A stretch of 64,000 nt of DNA from Chelonoidis abingdonii (taxonomy: Eukaryota; Chordata; Testudines; Testudinidae). The translations under genes and the position numbers were made by a program. Positions 1 to 10,533 of the stretch are shown here, piece by piece; within the stretch, counting starts at the first letter, position 1; the number at the start of each line of letters is the position of its first letter. Under the pieces are notes generated by a model. The model was not told where the DNA came from, did not search any database, and saw only the letters and a program-made list of their open reading frames with translations. The stretch spans positions 47,348,613-47,412,612 of the forward strand of contig NC_133774.1 in assembly GCF_003597395.2 (NCBI RefSeq), given 5' to 3'.

Positions 1-303
1 CGGAGCCGGGGCGCCCAGCTGGCTGGGGCTGGGCTAGAGCCTCACCGCCCGGGGATGGGGTCGGGGGCCAGGCCAGAGCTGTGCAGCGCCTGGAGCCCTC
101 CTCACACCCCCGACCCCTGCCCCAGCACAGTTGCGGGAAGCCGCTGCTTCCTTCTCAGCTCTCCCAGGCCTCCTGTGTGAACAGCTCATTCATGGGAAGC
201 TGTCGAGGGGGAGGAGAAGCCTCGGGAGCATTCAGGGGAGGAGGCAGAAGCAGAGTGAGGTGAGCTGGGGCCGAGGGAAGGGCAGGGAGCTGCTGGGGCT
301 TTT
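1..303. other. GC-rich stretch without recognised gene
   Basis: This is the most GC-rich part of the left edge, with many G-runs and CCC runs. The short open frames are low-complexity (Gly/Arg/Ser-rich) and show no domain. It could be the cut-off end of a repeat whose palindromic part follows, or unique DNA. I recognise nothing in it. Confidence 0.3.
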
Positions 304-409
304 GTTAAATTTAAAAGCCCTTTTCGAACCTATTGTCCCTCGCGGGACAACCGGTTCTAAAAGGGTTTCTAAATTTAACCACCGGTTCCCATGAACCTGT
401 GGGAACCGG
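304..409. repeat. Two adjacent hairpins, foldback MITE-like
   Basis: Positions 304-379 form one 76-bp palindrome centred between 341 and 342. By hand, 32 of 38 positions pair. The outer arm begins GTTAAATTTA, and the centre reads TTGTCCC...GGGACAA. A second hairpin follows at once: CCGGTTCCCA at 382-391 pairs perfectly with 400-409 around an 8-nt loop. The two stems share the words GGTTC/GAACC. The structure fits a short foldback transposon (MITE). Without another copy in the window I cannot fix its ends or superfamily. Confidence 0.6.
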
Positions 410-410
410 C

Positions 411-2099
411 TCCAGCTCACCAGTGGTTGGAGGTATCCCAAAGTCGTATGCTGCAGCATTGTGTGCACACAGACAAGAGACCGAACTAATTCAATTTGCA
501 GCAAACAGCCCACTTTGCAAGAGAACTCCAAAGTTTGTGATAAATGTGGAGTTAGTGTGCTGTGCTGGATTGTGTTATGTGTACATAAGGATTTTCAAAG
601 CAGAATGACTCAACCCAGTTTAAACCTCTCAGATGGACAAGCCTCTAAGTGTGTGTGGGGAGTCCAGGTGGGGTAGCTGTGTATATACACAGACACACAC
701 TGAAAAAGGTAAGTGGGAAAATATTTAACAGGTCTGAATCATTCTTTTAAAGGGGAGGCATAGACCCCAGTTCTTACAGAGAGGTCTCTATTGCACTGAT
801 CTAATAAAACGCTAGAAAGTTTAATGCATTGTAGACAGTTTTATACCCTTGTCTTATTTTATTTACTACAGCACTTTAGGAGTTCTTTCACGATTAACAT
901 GCTAATTATGCTCCTGTTCTTTTTTGCTTCTTTTTGTATACTGTAGAAATGAAGATATTTTTGGCACGTTGTGCATATTGCATACCATATATATGATAAG
1001 GAGATTTATAATGCAAGAATTGAAGCTTTCCTTAGTTCCAGTTGTACTTCTTGTCATGACCAGAGCGTCATCATGTAATACTATATATGCTAGATGTTAC
1101 TAAAATTACACTGAGGATTATGTTCTTCTGAACATGAACGTGTATATAATACTGTAGTTGCAAAACTGTATAATTAGATTTTATTCCTAGAGGCATAATT
1201 GTGAAATTGATCCATAAGTGAATTAATAGACTTTTTTATTTTAAAAGGACTTTTCAGTTAGATTTCCAATTCAGACAAATGTCATCAAGGTTTTATAAAT
1301 CAATAATATCCAAGTGACCAAATTCTGAAAGTGGGCTATTATTTTACTGTAGGGTTTATTCAGAAAAACAGTGCAAGATTTCTCAATAATCTCTTGAGAT
1401 TCATTAATTTCCCTTTCTCAGGTGAATTAATAGCAGCCTTTCTATTACCACCAAATGGGAAAGAATGGGTGAGGAAAGGGTGGCTTTTATTTTAAAGGAC
1501 ATGTCATGAATATTTGGAAAAATCAGCTGGTTTTACGTCAGTGTCACTCTATTTATTTAACTGGAGATGCTCCCACTTTTTGCCAGGGCAAGTGACATCA
1601 GAATCAGGCTCAGACTCTCCCTCCCCTTCTCCCAATTAAGCTGTGCCTCAGAGTTGTCATTATGTTGCTTTGAGTGGATCTGTGCGACTCAGACTTCTTA
1701 ATTTCTAGATCAGCAATTTGAAGCTGGCCTAGGTCAGCAGCTAGGGAAAGTTGTTTCTAGTTGACAGCTGTTCAGGGACCTATGTGCACTGAGTTGATGA
1801 TTTCAGTCCAGTTCCTTTCAGACAGGTAGCCTAATCACAACTATAATTGGCATTCGTGTTGGCAGTTTCAGCAAAGAGGCCAAGAGTGGAATGGGCATGT
1901 AGACAAACTAGCTTGTCACCCCTATGTGTTGCCCATCCAGGTCAGAATGCAAGCACATGGCCTGAGGCAATATGAGTTTGGAAGCTTACACTGTCACAGC
2001 CTGTCCTTTCCCTGATCTGTGGATACATAACTTCACCCTCCAGAACTGTCAATTTGGCCTCCTTTGTGAGCACTAAAGTCACTTAAAAATTATCCTAAA
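411..2099. other. Non-coding, mostly unique-looking DNA
   Basis: No domain-bearing frame and no recognised repeat. AT-rich, with ordinary short homopolymers. The part around 1480-1900 is listed separately as a weak candidate conserved element. Confidence 0.4.
1480..1900. promoter_or_regulatory. Weak candidate conserved non-coding element
   Basis: Even base composition, no repeat signature, and several factor-like words: TGACATCA at about 1593, CAATTAAG at about 1632, CAGCTG at about 1527 and 1764, and TATTTATTTAAC at about 1550. This is an impression of sequence texture only. Nothing inside the window proves conservation. Confidence 0.2.
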
Positions 2100-2112
2100 G
2101 GGGGGGGGGGGA
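2100..2112 (+). repeat. G homopolymer
   Basis: An uninterrupted G run of 12-13 bases, likely length-variable. The flanking roughly 900 bp up to 3040 holds no gene or repeat that I recognise. Confidence 0.9.
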
Positions 2113-3040
2113 GTAGAAAATAATCAAATTTGTTGTTTTATTTCTAATCCTCTAAATACTCACTACCTACCCCAGTCCACCCACTTAGTTAATAGAAGAA
2201 TAACTTGGAATGTTTGTTTAGACATGATGTCAATGCATAAAACAGCTCCAATATAAATCACTCTGGGAAAACCAGGTAAAGAAAACAACAAGCAATTTGT
2301 GGACAAATTTAACAGTTAATTTTCAGCAGCATTTCTCATTTTCTGGTTTATTTTGTTTTTAAACCTCTTTATTTCTTCTTTCCTTTCCTTATATTATTTT
2401 TGAATATTGCAACAAGTAAACATGTATTCAATCAGATGCCAGTTTGCGTGTATCACAATAAGAACTTTGCTTAGCAGAAACCAGCAAGGTAATCCATTCT
2501 TCTCTCATAGGGACATTGCAAAAATGGAATATGTGACTTCAATCTCTTATACTCCTCTCAGAGGCATGTCTTCAGGATAAGGACTGTGTGTATTGGAGAG
2601 GGTAGGGAGACACATAACAAATAGCAGCAACAAGTAATGGCCACAAGGAGACAGTCAGCAGCAAGGTAACAAATGCTACCTGGTGTTTGATGCTATGGTG
2701 GTGGACATATCAGAAATGTCTATTAAATGGATAATAGAAATACAGGATACAGAATGATAGCATGAAGAAACATGTTACAATAGGGTGTATCTCAATGAAC
2801 GCCGATAGGGTGCTGCTCAGAAAGCCTTTGACCCTTGTCAGACAGCTGCCTTTTACCTTTTGTGACTGAACGTTGCCTAGATAGGCCCAGCATTCCCTGC
2901 CTAGTCTGCAGAAGTTTGGAAACACCACCAGCAGGGGAAAAGAGCTGGAGAGCAAATACACTTGGGGCTTGTTAAACTGAATAGTCCAAATGACATATAT
3001 ATGTCCCTGCCAGCAGCTATATGGGATCGTGGGGAGCAAT

Positions 3041-5350
3041 TACCACACAGGTGGGGTGCCAATTAATTTCTTTATTAAAGGAAAAAGAAGTGGTGGGAAT
3101 TTAACAAAATACGAAGGGATGGGGTGTATAGGGTGTTTACAATAGACAATGATGGGGGGGTTCTTACTGAACAGTGTAGGGAGTTCTAACAGTGGGGTAC
3201 AGTAAGTGGGGTTCAGCACAATGATAAGTACAGTTATATATGCAACTCAACTTTATATAGGAACACTGCGATACATGTGAATGCAAAACGTCAAAAAGAA
3301 ATGCAAAAAATGCTAGCTTACTATATAAATGGTAACATCTTAGATAGAATGTTTAAAGTGGGTTAGTGGCCTTATATACATGTAACACAAATGTATTAAT
3401 GCAAATACAGTATTCAGAAAGTTGGAGCAGCCAATGGGGTGTTATAATTTGAGCTGTGATAACAAGAGTGTACCTAATTGGCTGGGTCAGGACACGGAGA
3501 AGGGGGAAGTGAATGATTAGAGTCAATGCATTAAGTGGGCATGATGAGGGAGAGTGTGCTGGCAGCCAGGAGAGGCTCTGGAGCCCTGCAAGGTAGGACA
3601 CGGGCTAGAGAGGGTTTTAACACACAGAGGGGAGATATGGTGGGGGGAAAACAGACAAGTTATTACAGGGAGAACAGCAAGGGGTTTGGAAGTTCGGAGG
3701 TTGTTGTCGATGAGAGCAGAAGGTGATTGACGAGCTCTGGGCGTGGGGGCAGAGGAGTTGTAACAGGAGAGGAGTGGCAGATGCAGGGAAAAAGCAGCAA
3801 GAGTTGTAACAGGGAGCACGGAGGAAGCACACAGAGGGCAGGAGTTGGAGCGGGGGAAACAGACAAGTGCTCCATACACAGAGGGCAGAAGCACAAGGGG
3901 TTTGGAGACGAATTCAAGTGCAAAAACCTTTTATCTATTTACCACGACTATGCAAAACAACAAATATTACCAATTTCTAAGCAACACTATAATAAGAACT
4001 ATCAGAGCCAACAAGCAAGCAGCAATTAACAGAGCAGGTGAAATTACAAGCTCTACAGTCTTAACAAACATGGACTTATTAAACGTAAGAACATAAGCCT
4101 ATTGGTGACATCTTATGTTAGGGAATTACAGAGCTCAGGGATCCAGCTTCAAGGAGCCAAGGAATGGTGGCTGCGCACCTGGTACAGCTGCAAGCAGAAA
4201 GCCTGAGGCAAAGCCCACAGGAGCAGTGCTTGAGCGGCCAAACTTATTTTATAGCGCAAAAGTTGCCGCGAGAGGTTTAGACACACGGTCAAGGTTTAGC
4301 TTGGAGTCTGTGTGTCGGGGAGACAGGGCCAAGCAGCTAAAATAATAAAATAAAGTATAGAGATTTTCACAGGAGGATGTCTTAACAGCCCCAGTAAGGA
4401 GCAGCAGAGGCAAAAGCGACAAAACATCAGAAGTTAGGTACTGTCTCTCATAATAAGGCGATCTCTCAGGCCAGCATTCGTTCTTTGTGGGGGGGGGTTT
4501 CAAAAACGGGGATAGCGCTCAAATAGAGAAGGGAGCGGAGAAGGGACCCCCCAGAACCCCTGCCTGACAGACGGCAGCAATCAGGAACCTTTTGAGTGTT
4601 AGTTTAAAATGTCTGTTATTGTTTAAAGGCACCAACTCAGGCAGTTCCACCAGTATTTGATAGGCTCCCTCTGTCACAGGAGAGGGAGGCACAGGAAAAA
4701 ATGTAGGTGAGCCACAAGACATGTCTGGCCAGAGTCCTGTGGCAGCAGGTACTCAAAAGCACATGAGGCCTATGACTCATGCCCAAGATCTTAAAAAACA
4801 CAATAGTCGTTGCAGCTCTGGACATTGCCTACCTACACCGAGTCCAGGTTTTAAACAGGGTGATAACAGGACTAAACCTTGAACAGGGGCCAGTGGTCCC
4901 ACTTTACCACAAGTTGGCCATCCCTTTGAGAAGGGCAATGGCTCTTGGTAAACAGCTTTAAGGGGCCCTCCCTTTGAGAAGGGCAGTGGCCCTGGTAAAC
5001 AACTTAACAGCCAGGGAGGGAAGGCCACAGGAGAACAAAAACAAAATGGAGTATGGGGACAGCTGTAAGAAAACAAAATGGAATGGGGGATAGCTGTAAC
5101 AGACAGTATAAAAGGGCATGTAATAAAGGAGGGGCACATTGATTGGAGAAAGCCTAAAATCATCCTTAGAGCAGACTGTACAGCCCAGCTTGTAACCTAG
5201 ATAGGACAGAACCTTCATCTGGATCTGGTTCTTTCACCAGAAAGGCAAAAAGTTTGATCTTTACCTGTTTACACCCTGGAAAGAGAAGAAGGGGTCTTTG
5301 CTAGTTCTGTGAGCTCCTCCAGCTACAGGTGAAGGAGGGCTACACCCTGT
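3041..5350 (+). repeat. LTR-retroelement-like repetitive block
   Basis: Several kinds of internal repetition suggest retroelement LTR or leader DNA rather than unique sequence. Words such as AAACAGACAAGT (about 3649 and 3855), GTTGTAACAGG and AAGGGGTTTGG recur between 3600 and 3910. CCCTTTGAGAAGGGCA occurs at 4922 and 4970 with matching flanks. AACAAAATGGA-...-AGCTGTAA occurs twice, at 5040-5068 and 5072-5099. The last pair lies just upstream of a TATA box, as direct repeats in the U3 of retroviral LTRs often do. Short frames here show no clear gag, pol or env homology. I could not find paired LTRs or termini, so class and boundaries are open. Confidence 0.4.
5107..5127 (+). promoter_or_regulatory. 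TATA box plus AATAAA in LTR-like block
   Basis: TATAAAAG lies at 5107-5114 and AATAAA at 5122-5127, directly downstream of two direct repeats. The arrangement resembles an LTR promoter read on the plus strand. The AATAAA is very close to the TATA box, so it is probably not the working polyadenylation signal. Confidence 0.4.
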
Positions 5351-6597
5351 GCCAAGCACTTATAACAGTAAAAGAGAAGGGTACTCTATCTCCTTGTCAT
5401 AATGAGCCATTACTCTCATGTAAAGTAAATAATTAAACAACCACATCTATGAATCCTTAGAAAAAGGACATGAAAATAACTAGTTGAGGGGAAGTTGCAA
5501 GTTCTGAGGATAAAACATCTTTGGCTGCAAATGAACTGACACCTTCCCTCAAGTTTCCTACCTGAACAAGGCTGCTGTTCATACACAACCTTTTCCCTCT
5601 CCCGAATTGTCTTTCCCTTTCTTCCTCCACCTGTTCCTAGTCCTCCACCCTCCTATTGTTTCTCTTCCTGTCTCTGTTTATATCTCTTTCCTTTAACCTC
5701 CGTTTCTCTCCCTCTCTTGCTCACAATCTGTTGCTTTACCTACCTTCCTCTTTAATCTTCCTTTCTCCTTCCTCCACTCCCCCAACTTACCCCCTGTGAA
5801 GTCCCTTCTGAATGTACATTAACATGTCATGAGTATTAACCAGCAATCCCAAGAGAAGGGGAAGAGGAGAGGGAAAAGAAGCAGCTCAGTGTTACTGTCA
5901 GTTTTTAACTAATTCCTGCAGACAACTCTGAATTCCATGGTGTTTGTCACAGCTGTGAAATCACGATAAGCTAAGGGCCCCACTATATTCTCTAGCCTTT
6001 CATCTGTTGGTGTAGTACAAATGGATTGAATGTTGAACAGTCACACTACTTTGACAAATCCTAAATTCCTCAGTTTCCTTGAAAAGACAATTTGGGAGGC
6101 CAAGATAGACCTTAAGAAAAAAGCCACACCTCTCTCTAAGAAAGCAAACTTTTCAGCTCAATTAACCTACATTAAACCAAAATCAATGGGCTCACCTGTT
6201 TACACTGGCTTTTAATAAATGGCCATCACAATGAGGCATGGATTGTATATAATGTTACTGAGTTACCTACTTGGATGATTTATATTTGTTGATTTTAAAT
6301 TGACTGCAGTGTGTCCAGATGTCATGGCAATTGGCACTCTATAAGGAGATAAACTAATTAAAATAAATTGTTAATTTCTTAGGATTGGACCCCATTAACT
6401 ATCTATAACAAATAACACATTCATCCACAAGGCGATAAGATCCCATTCGCTGAGGAAGCCTTTTTTTATAGTCTGTTATGGGAGTTGGGAGATCGATTTT
6501 AAAAGAAATGTCTTTCAAGCCATTGGCTCTTCTTCCTCAAAGAACCTTAAAACCTAAATGTGGTAAAACATATATTTGTACTGCACACCCATGTTAA
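5351..6597. other. Non-coding; pyrimidine-rich tract inside
   Basis: About 5575-5795 is strongly C/T-rich on the plus strand, with repeated CTTTC, CCTCC and CTCTC words. The rest is AT-rich with no gene or recognised repeat. Confidence 0.4.
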
Positions 6598-6601
6598 CTA
6601 C

Positions 6602-7320
6602 TGTGATGGGCAAGGCCAGATGGCTACAGTAAAGTAGTGAGGAACATGTATGTTAGCCCCAGGCTAAACAAATCCCTGGTACTGTGGTAACCAAATGGCA
6701 GTTGCTCCAGGTTAATCAAGATACCTGGGGCCACTTAAGATCCTTCTAGAAGGCAGTGGAAATAGCTAGATTGATTGGGACACCTGAAGCCAATCAGGGG
6801 CTGGCTTGAACTAGTTAAAAGCCTCCCAGCCACCTCAGTGAGGTGTGGGTGTTAGGAGCTATAGGAAGGAGCTGTGCTGTTGGAGGAATGAAGCAGTACA
6901 AAGCCATATCAGGTGCAAGGAAGGAGGCCCTGAGGTAATGGTGAAGGAGATATTAAGGGAAGCTGCTGTGGGGGAGTGACCCAGGCAATTGTACATGTCC
7001 TATTTCCAAAAAGTCAGCTACCATAGGTGCTAATTTTAGGGTCCCTGGGCTGGAGCCTGGAGTAGAGGGTGGGCCTGGGCTCCCCCCTCCCCTCCCCTTC
7101 CTGATTAATCACTGAGATTGGGAGACAACAAAGACTGTGTGAGGGAAGATTGTGTCTCCTTACCTCCCTTGTTGGTTTATGATGAAAATGGCTCAGTAAG
7201 CTGTGATCGTTGCCTCTAGAGAGAGAAGGGCTACATGGAGGGTCACAGTGAGCCTCTGAGGCTAGCAAAATCTGCCATGAAATGCAGGACCCATGGAGTC
7301 AAGGACAGTACTTTGTCACA
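6602..7320 (+). mobile_element. Solo LTR, long subfamily (copy A)
   Basis: A 719-bp LTR that begins TGTGATGGG and ends TTTGTCACA. It is flanked by the perfect 4-bp duplication CTAC at 6598-6601 and 7321-7324. It aligns by eye along its length with the LTR at 29866-30619: the shared blocks include GGGTCCCTGGGC-GGA, AGAGTAGAGGGTGGG, GGCTTATGATGAAAA-like text and AGAGAGAAGGGCTACATGG. A CCAAT word lies near 6790. No internal region is attached, so the element was probably removed by LTR-LTR recombination. A 4-bp TSD fits Ty3/Gypsy or some endogenous retroviruses, and sequence alone here cannot choose. Confidence 0.85.
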
Positions 7321-7324
7321 CTAC

Positions 7325-8365
7325 AAACATTGCTAAGGCATTGGAAGGGTCTTCATCAAACTGACCAAAGCAAATGGCTAGATGCTCCTGTTGGTGGTAC
7401 ACTGTAGAGAAGGGGCACAAGAGCAGCAAGGCAGAGATGACTTGTCAAGAAGAAAAGCAGCTTATCTCCACCACTGTAGTTCCTCCAAGATCGCAATGTG
7501 GGCACTCAGCTCAGTGCAGTAGAAGAGGCATGACAAATGGGAGGAGGAAGAATCAGAAACAACCACTCTACACAGCGTTTACATCCTTAGTTAAAATCAG
7601 CCCTGCTAACTATAGTAAATCCTTAAAAGCCTCTTTAATTTTAAATTGTGATGAGGTGTGTGAGGCAACCCTTCCTTGAGCATGTGCACACACGTGTCTG
7701 CTTGTGCATGGTTGTCACTGCATGATGATATTTGAGATACTAATTTTGGCCTCAATCCAACCAATTGCTCTGCATGGACAGAGCCCTGAACCTGCATACA
7801 GCCCCGTCGAAGTCAGGGGAATGCTGAATGGTGCAGATATCTGCCTGCATGGAACAGCTTGCAAGATAGGGGTTGGAGTGATCACCTTTGATCTAGGTAA
7901 TGGCAGTAGACTCATTGATTTGTTAATACATAAACCTTAATTTCTTTCACTGATTTAAAACGTTTGACCCGTTACTACCATAAATTGTCTTTTTAGCTTT
8001 AAGCCTAGCTTTTGCTTCCATGCATTTAGAAGCTTTTTTAACTTCATAAGCTGACAGTCCTGTTTGCAGCGCTATGTTGTGATACATTTGAAGAGTATTC
8101 AGTGTTCTCATTTTTCTGCTTGCTACAAGGTGCTTTTGTAACACCGACCGACCCTGGTCGTCAGCAGGCAGGACTGAACCTGCGAACTTCTGGAGCTTTG
8201 TGCATGAGCCTCTATAGCATGAGCTAAAAGCCAACTGTCTCTTAGTTAAGGTTGTAGAGCAGACTCAATTAACTCTCTCTATCCCTCTCTTTCAGTGGTC
8301 TCGGTGCCACTAGATGGGACAGAACACCACACACAGGAGGTGTGTGGGTTACACTTTACCTTGGA
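7325..8365. other. Non-coding, no recognised element
   Basis: Several open frames of 60-100 codons occur on both strands, but they overlap one another and carry no motif. Around 7804 there is a degenerate copy of the short palindromic word described in the findings. Confidence 0.35.
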
Positions 8366-8690
8366 ATGAAATTGCCAACCTTAAAAAAGCTCCAACTAGT
8401 TCAGAAGAGAGTAGCTCACTTACTCAGCAACAGGGGCCACTGAGATCACATCATCCTGATGCTGCTGTGCTCTTTTCCCTAGATCACCACTGAACAACAC
8501 ATTGTAGTCAAGGTTTTTATCATCAGGGTGGGCAAGTAGGGGAGTTGCCCTGAGCAACAACTTTCAGGGGACACTACATTGTTATGCCATCAAAAATGTT
8601 TTCCACCTGGACAGCAAAATGACTAGGGCCAGCCTCCTGTTTATCATCATCTTTAAAGCTCTCCATGGGATTAACCCAAGTTACTGCTCC
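8366..8690 (+). pseudogene. Degenerate L2-type LINE 3' coding end
   Basis: Plus-strand translation in shifting frames gives text like the end of L2 reverse transcriptase: a 'KLQLVQKRVAHLLS' stretch near 8380-8430, a histidine/isoleucine-rich piece near 8440, and 'LSMGLTQV' near 8660. This resembles the family's QN-ARLLT...HITPVL...ALHGLAP block. Stops and frameshifts are frequent, so it is an old relic. It runs into a MIR-like relic downstream. The family is inferred from short motifs. Confidence 0.45.
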
Positions 8691-8729
8691 ATCCTGTGTG
8701 ATCATTATTGTTTGTTTGTCTTACACTAA

Positions 8730-9000
8730 GCATATAGAGGCTCCAACTGAGATTTAGGCCTCCTTTTGTACTGGGCACTGTGTACAGACATAATGAGACA
8801 GTCTCTGTCCTGGAGAGCTCATAATCTAACAATGAGCAGGAGAAAGGAAGAATTATAACCCTATTCTGCAGGCAGCAAACTGAGGTACAGAGACATTAAG
8901 TGACTTTCCATGTCACACAAGAAGTCTGTGGTAGAATGGGGATTGAGCCTAGGTTTCTTGAGTCCTTATTCAGCTCTTAAGCACAAGGCTATCCTTCTGC
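8730..9000 (-). repeat. MIR/CORE-like ancient SINE relic
   Basis: The plus strand carries 'ACTGAGGTACAGAGACATTAAG', 'TGACTTTCCATGTCACACAAG' and 'GGGGATTGAGCCTAGG'. These are the reverse complement of the well-known MIR words around the tRNA-like B box and the TGACCTTGGG core. The upstream half (GTCTCTGTCCTGGAGAGCTCATAATCTAA) recurs in similar form near 12150 and 35110. It therefore belongs to a dispersed old amniote repeat, perhaps a separate one joined to MIR. Confidence 0.6.
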
Positions 9001-9942
9001 TCACAAGCACCACTGATAGCTATTTTCTGCTGGAACAATGGAAATTGCATCCTCAAGGAAAAAACCTATGTATGCAGAGGACAGGACTGTTTTAGCAACT
9101 GGTCTGCAACTGTGGCTTCCATGAACCTCAGGGCTTTCAGAACAAAATGCAAGATCTATTTATTTTACAGAGCCTTGCCACAGTAATCCCACCAGAATGA
9201 CATATTTAAAACAACAAAAACAAAGTCCCTACAGAATGGAAGAAGGAGACAGAAAAAGATAGAGATCTTATTGTATTCACAAACATAAATTTGTAAGGTA
9301 TTCAGATAGAATAAGAATTGGCATCATGTAAGAAGACAGATAGATGTTCTGCCATTATAATTTAATTTGTTTCAATATACTTTCTATTGCCAGTGTTCTC
9401 TTATCTAGGAAATGTCATACTAAATTACTATTCAAGATTCCTTTTGCATATCTTACAATTCTCTCTCTTCCTGGTGATATCTGGGAGCATCTTTCAAAGT
9501 TCTCCTAAAACAGGTTAACACAATATTCTTTGCATCTTTTATTGTGAGTTTTTATGCATTTCCGGTAGCAATAGGCCTACACATCATAGGCAAAAGAGAT
9601 TAGATTCAATGTGACTATCAAACACTTTTCTGTAGGTGGGCCTGATCCTACCCTGTCCTTTATTTAAATGTGAGCAGTATTAAGCTTAATATTTGTACCA
9701 TATAGAAAATATTTTCATTCCATAATAGAAGGGATGGCAAATCAAATTAAAGGTAATACATTTAAAAAGGATCAAAAGGAAGTAATCTTATATGCAACAT
9801 GTAACTCCATTGTGAAACTAAATGGACTTGTGATATAAGGAACAAAAGAGAGAAGTCAGTGTTGACCTTTTCCTTTTCTGCTAGGAAAAGAAAGGGAACT
9901 GCAAAACTGTACAGTAATTTATAAGATTTAGGAATGTATTGA
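9001..9942. other. Non-coding, no recognised element
   Basis: AT-rich DNA with no motif-bearing frame or repeat that I can name. Confidence 0.4.
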
Positions 9943-9946
9943 AGGT

Positions 9947-10529
9947 TGTGGCAAATTGCCAGTACTGTTCTGCTGGGTCTTGCGCTTTCTCTTCTCTGGG
10001 GTAGGTTCAGGGCACTATTGCTTGCCTCTGAACCAGGTTCTAGTTACTCCACTAGTGTCCTTGGAGGAGGGGAGTGGAGAGGGAGGGACCTGGGCCCACC
10101 CTCTACTCCAGGTCCCAACCAGGGCCTTGAGGGTTGTGGTGAACCACTTGACTTAGCGGTTCCTTCCCCTGAGTTACTTTCCCTCTCCTACCCTTCAGCT
10201 TGTGAAGGGCTTTCTTGCCTCCCTTCTACACAAGCCTGGTGCCCTTACCTAGGTTTCTTCTGGACTTTACAATCCACACAGCACTCCTCCAAACTTTCTA
10301 TTTTTCTCTTCTCTTCTCTTCTGCAACCTGCACTCTGCTCCAATCAAACCTTCCTCCTTCAACTCCCACACTATCTGACTGAAGCAGGGGGTTTATCACA
10401 TGACTGGAGTCAGGTGCTCTAATTGGCCACAGCTGTTCTAGTTAATCTAAAGCAAACCTTCCTCCCTTGGCAGGGAATAAGGCCCCCTGCTAACACTCTC
10501 CTGCTGCCCTCTGGCCATGCTGTATCACA
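9947..10529 (-). mobile_element. Solo LTR, short subfamily (copy B)
   Basis: A 583-bp LTR on the minus strand. On the plus strand it starts TGTGGCAAATTGCC and ends TGTATCACA. AGGT flanks it at 9943-9946 and 10530-10533, a perfect 4-bp TSD. It is the reverse complement of the LTR at 40236-40791 over its whole length, including the CTGAAGCAGGGG and AAGCCTGG-GCCCTTAC blocks. The open frame at 9946-10422 is an accident of this LTR and not a gene. No internal element remains. Confidence 0.88.
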
Positions 10530-10533
10530 AGGT

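Noticed and set aside
3523..3923. Overlapping Ser/Pro/Cys/Leu-rich minus-strand frames
   Set aside because: Several frames are open at once over G/A-rich plus-strand repeats. No motif, so composition explains them.
3041..5350. A readable retroviral env or gag in the LTR-like block
   Set aside because: The short minus-strand frames (for example 4519-4722) show no decisive motif. Calling a viral gene would be speculation.
9946..10422. 158-codon open frame with a hydrophobic, signal-peptide-like start
   Set aside because: It sits wholly inside solo LTR copy B. The equivalent DNA in copy D is read in other frames, so it is not a gene.
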